NCBI GenBank assembly: GCA_025061865.1 | Contig: JANXAA010000102.1 | Span: 1 to 7,469 of the forward strand | Length of the DNA stretch: 7,469 nt | Source: Acidobacteriota bacterium | GTDB taxonomy: Bacteria; Acidobacteriota; HRBIN11 | Direction of reading: 5' to 3' | In this document: positions 5,636 to 7,469 of the stretch, piece after piece | Layout of the letters: each line of letters opens with the position of its first letter | Position numbering within the stretch: position 1 is the stretch's first letter | The notes under the pieces: generated by a model | Databases searched by the model: none | What the model was told of the DNA's origin: nothing | Seen by the model: only the letters and a program-made list of their open reading frames with translations | Made by a program: the position numbers and the translations under genes

Positions 5636-5666
5636 ATCGGGTAAAAACCTAAGCGGGTGGGCTTCG

Positions 5667-7469
5667 TCACGGCCGGGTCTCCGGGGACTTCGGGATCGAG
5701 AGGGTGTACTCTTTCTCCAGGAGGGGTTCAGTGGGTCGGCCGACCTCGACGATCCGCACCCGGATACGCATGGACGTCACGTCGGGGGCGATCTGCCATT
5801 CAACTTGCCCGATAGGGAGGGACTGATGGGGGGGAACACCGGGACGGACCCGAAATTGGACGGATACCCCCTGGTCTTGCGCGTTCCACCGCCAGTCCAT
5901 GAGGTCTGGGGCGCCGCCGCCGGGAGGGGGCTCAGCCGTGACCGATCCCGCCGCCGGCGGGATCGAATCGACGCGGACCTCCACGGGTCGGTCCTTCGGC
6001 ACGCCGGTTACCCACATACGAAGTTGAACACGGCCGGGTCCGAGGACCTGACTATTCCAGAGGAAGCCGACGGCCTGGACGGGTTGAGCCGGGGCCGTCG
6101 AGCCCGGCGGCGGTGGGGAGGCTGAGGGCGCTCCCGGCGACTTTTCGGAGGGCAGGGACCCCTCAACCGGCTTCTCGGACGGCTTTTCCTCGGGCGGTTT
6201 CGTCTCCGGCGGCGGCTGGAAGACCGTGTATGGCAGGGGTTCCCGCAGGCGGGGTTGGTCGGCCGTCCCGACCCAGAGGGGCTTCAAGTCCTCCTCGGTG
6301 ATGTTTGGCATACGGATGATGTGGGGCGTGATCGTGAAGACGATGTCCGTCTGCTCGATGCTCCGCTCGTTAGCAGCGAACAAGTCTCGTAGGAAGGGCA
6401 GATTCTGAATCCCCGGCAGACCCCGCAGGGCCCGACGTTCGTCTTGTCGAAGAAGACCGGCCAGGAGATTCGTCTCCCCGTCCTTCAATCGGATGGTCGT
6501 GTTAACGACTCGGCTCCCTAAAGTCGGCGGCTCGTTGATCTGACGCCCCGGGGCGGCGATAGACGTCAGTTCGAACTTTAAGTCCAGCGTGACTTCCCGG
6601 TTATGGTGAATCCGGGGCTTGACGTCGATATTGATCCCGACGTCGACGAGCTGAAAGCTCGTAATGGGGACGATGACGCCTCCGGTAGGCGGGGGCTGGC
6701 CCGGCTGGGGCGTGATGCCCGTGAAAGTCGTCGTCGGAATGGGAACCCGGTTACCCAGGCGGACATTCATGGTTTGGCCGTCGGCGGCCCGGACCTGGGG
6801 CCGGGCCAAGACGCGAGTGCGGGCGTCCGTGATGAGGGCCCGATAGACGATGGATGGGAAGGTAAAGGCCCAGGCGGCCGCGTCGATGGCCCGAAACTGA
6901 TGACCGAAGATGACGCCCGGTCCCTCGCCGATGTCCAGCGCTTGCGTGACAGCGATCTCTGGGACGATGTCGATCCCATAGCGGGCGGCCGTCTGACGGC
7001 TGACTTCCAGGATCTCGACGTCCAGGATGACCTCGGCGCGGGCCTTGTCGTTGAGGCGGATGATGCGCTCCGCGAGGGCGACCTTTTCGAGCGTGTCCTT
7101 GACGGTGATGGCATAGAGCTGGGTATTCGGCACGATTTGCTGGATGCCCGCAATGACGCGGAGAAGGTTTATCGTTTCGTTCAGGTCCGCGTTCGACAGA
7201 TAGAAGGTCCGGACGACCAGCTCTTCGTGTTGACGCCGCTTCTGGGGGTTATCGGGAATAACCATGATGGTGTTTTCGCTAACGATTTTATAGAATAGGC
7301 CGTTAGCGGCCAGGATCTGCTGGAGGGCCTCCTCGAAGGTGACCCCGCGGAGTTCGACGCTGTATCGAGCGTCCTGGAAGTCCTTATCGTAAAGGACATT
7401 CAGGCCGAAGCTTTTGCCCATCGAGTCCAGGATCTGCCGTAGACTCGTATCGACGTACTTGATGTCGAT
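5667..7469 (-). CDS. Secretin (GspD/PilQ-like outer-membrane channel), N terminus outside the window
   Basis: The frame is open from the right edge (first full codon ATC at 7469-7467) to TGA at 5667-5669, giving 600 residues. The ATG at 7421 is internal, because the 16 preceding codons (IDIKYVDTSLRQILDS) already belong to the N0/STN domain. Order of domains: N0/STN (1-73), one N1-like ring domain (about 84-145, TFYLSNADLNETINLLR), secretin core from AEVILDVEILEV (145-156) to TPHIIRMP (381-388). The core has VDVGINIDVKPRI, then DGETNLLAGLL and LPGIQNLPFLRDLF, the standard secretin signatures. A Pro/Glu/Ser linker (about 417-465) leads to an unrecognised C-terminal domain (about 466-594). Secretins form multimeric gated pores for type II secretion or type IV pili. 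With only one N1 domain visible, GspD and PilQ cannot be separated; the lost N terminus (TPR, AMIN or signal peptide) and upstream genes would decide. Confidence 0.92.
   Translation of the reverse strand: MDIKYVDTSLRQILDSMGKSFGLNVLYDKDFQDARYSVELRGVTFEEALQQILAANGLFYKIVSENTIMVIPDNPQKRRQHEELVVRTFYLSNADLNETINLLRVIAGIQQIVPNTQLYAITVKDTLEKVALAERIIRLNDKARAEVILDVEILEVSRQTAARYGIDIVPEIAVTQALDIGEGPGVIFGHQFRAIDAAAWAFTFPSIVYRALITDARTRVLARPQVRAADGQTMNVRLGNRVPIPTTTFTGITPQPGQPPPTGGVIVPITSFQLVDVGINIDVKPRIHHNREVTLDLKFELTSIAAPGRQINEPPTLGSRVVNTTIRLKDGETNLLAGLLRQDERRALRGLPGIQNLPFLRDLFAANERSIEQTDIVFTITPHIIRMPNITEEDLKPLWVGTADQPRLREPLPYTVFQPPPETKPPEEKPSEKPVEGSLPSEKSPGAPSASPPPPGSTAPAQPVQAVGFLWNSQVLGPGRVQLRMWVTGVPKDRPVEVRVDSIPPAAGSVTAEPPPGGGAPDLMDWRWNAQDQGVSVQFRVRPGVPPHQSLPIGQVEWQIAPDVTSMRIRVRIVEVGRPTEPLLEKEYTLSIPKSPETRP

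Larger units (their letters stand above)
5298..5666. other. 369-base intergenic region between the OmpA and secretin genes
   Basis: I see no credible protein gene here. From the secretin stop leftward, in the direction of minus-strand transcription, it holds hairpins that may end the secretin transcript (5588-5635), a small perfect hairpin CTCACG/CGTGAG (5548-5562), a sigma70-type promoter (5494-5522), a two-hairpin REP-like repeat (5356-5420) and the OmpA ribosome binding site (5304-5308). The AT-richer stretch around 5322-5356 contains only weak -10-like sequence. Confidence 0.6.

Noticed and set aside
5628..6125. 165-codon plus-strand open frame over the secretin 3' end
   Set aside because: It overlaps the secretin C-terminal coding region, has shadow-type composition and no clear ribosome binding site.
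6603..7298. 231-codon plus-strand open frame antisense to the secretin
   Set aside because: It is fully inside a well-supported secretin gene and has no recognisable domain.
7373..7421. ATG at 7421 as the secretin start codon
   Set aside because: The frame stays open to the window edge, and the 16 upstream codons encode the beginning of the N0/STN domain. The true start lies outside the window.
3993..7469. Secretin and OmpA genes as one operon
   Set aside because: They share a strand but are separated by 369 bases that contain hairpins and a strong internal promoter, which argues for separate units.

Overview
The window is a GC-rich bacterial chromosome segment (about 60% G+C by eye), read as four protein genes and their intergenic regions. 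A secretin and an OmpA-family protein with a signal peptide show that the cell has an outer membrane. The secretin's N1-to-core wording resembles, from memory, GspD-like proteins of Acidobacteriota. That phylum, and possibly a thermophilic lifestyle, is a weak inference. I see no tRNA, rRNA, CRISPR array, insertion sequence or prophage.

Layout, left to right. At 2-364 (+) is the C-terminal 120 residues of a JAMM/MPN+ zinc metallopeptidase. It converges on a 997-codon Ski2-like SF2 helicase at 621-3614 (-). The 256-base gap between them holds an AT-rich palindrome and several strong hairpins, probably acting as a two-sided terminator. Upstream of the helicase, 3615-3992 holds an AT-rich promoter-like block and several palindromes. 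An OmpA-family outer-membrane protein follows at 3993-5297 (-). Upstream of it, 5298-5666 holds a good ribosome binding site, a two-hairpin REP-like repeat and a convincing sigma70-type promoter. A secretin enters from the right edge at 5667-7469 (-) and lacks its N terminus.

The three minus-strand genes point the same way but are about 370-380 bases apart. Promoter-like and hairpin elements lie between them, so they look like separate transcription units rather than one operon. The secretin and OmpA protein both belong to the cell envelope: one is a gated outer-membrane channel, the other a barrel anchored to peptidoglycan. The helicase and metallopeptidase have no visible functional link to them.

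I do not see a clear new multi-gene system. The points most worth following are: the helicase's roughly 420-residue unassigned helical N-terminal region; the OmpA domain in which the usual diaminopimelate-binding Asp is Cys; the G-run tract encoding its polyproline hinge; the unrecognised C-terminal domain of the secretin; and an 11-base match to the RNase P RNA core in the helicase leader region, which probably does not mark a full RNase P RNA.
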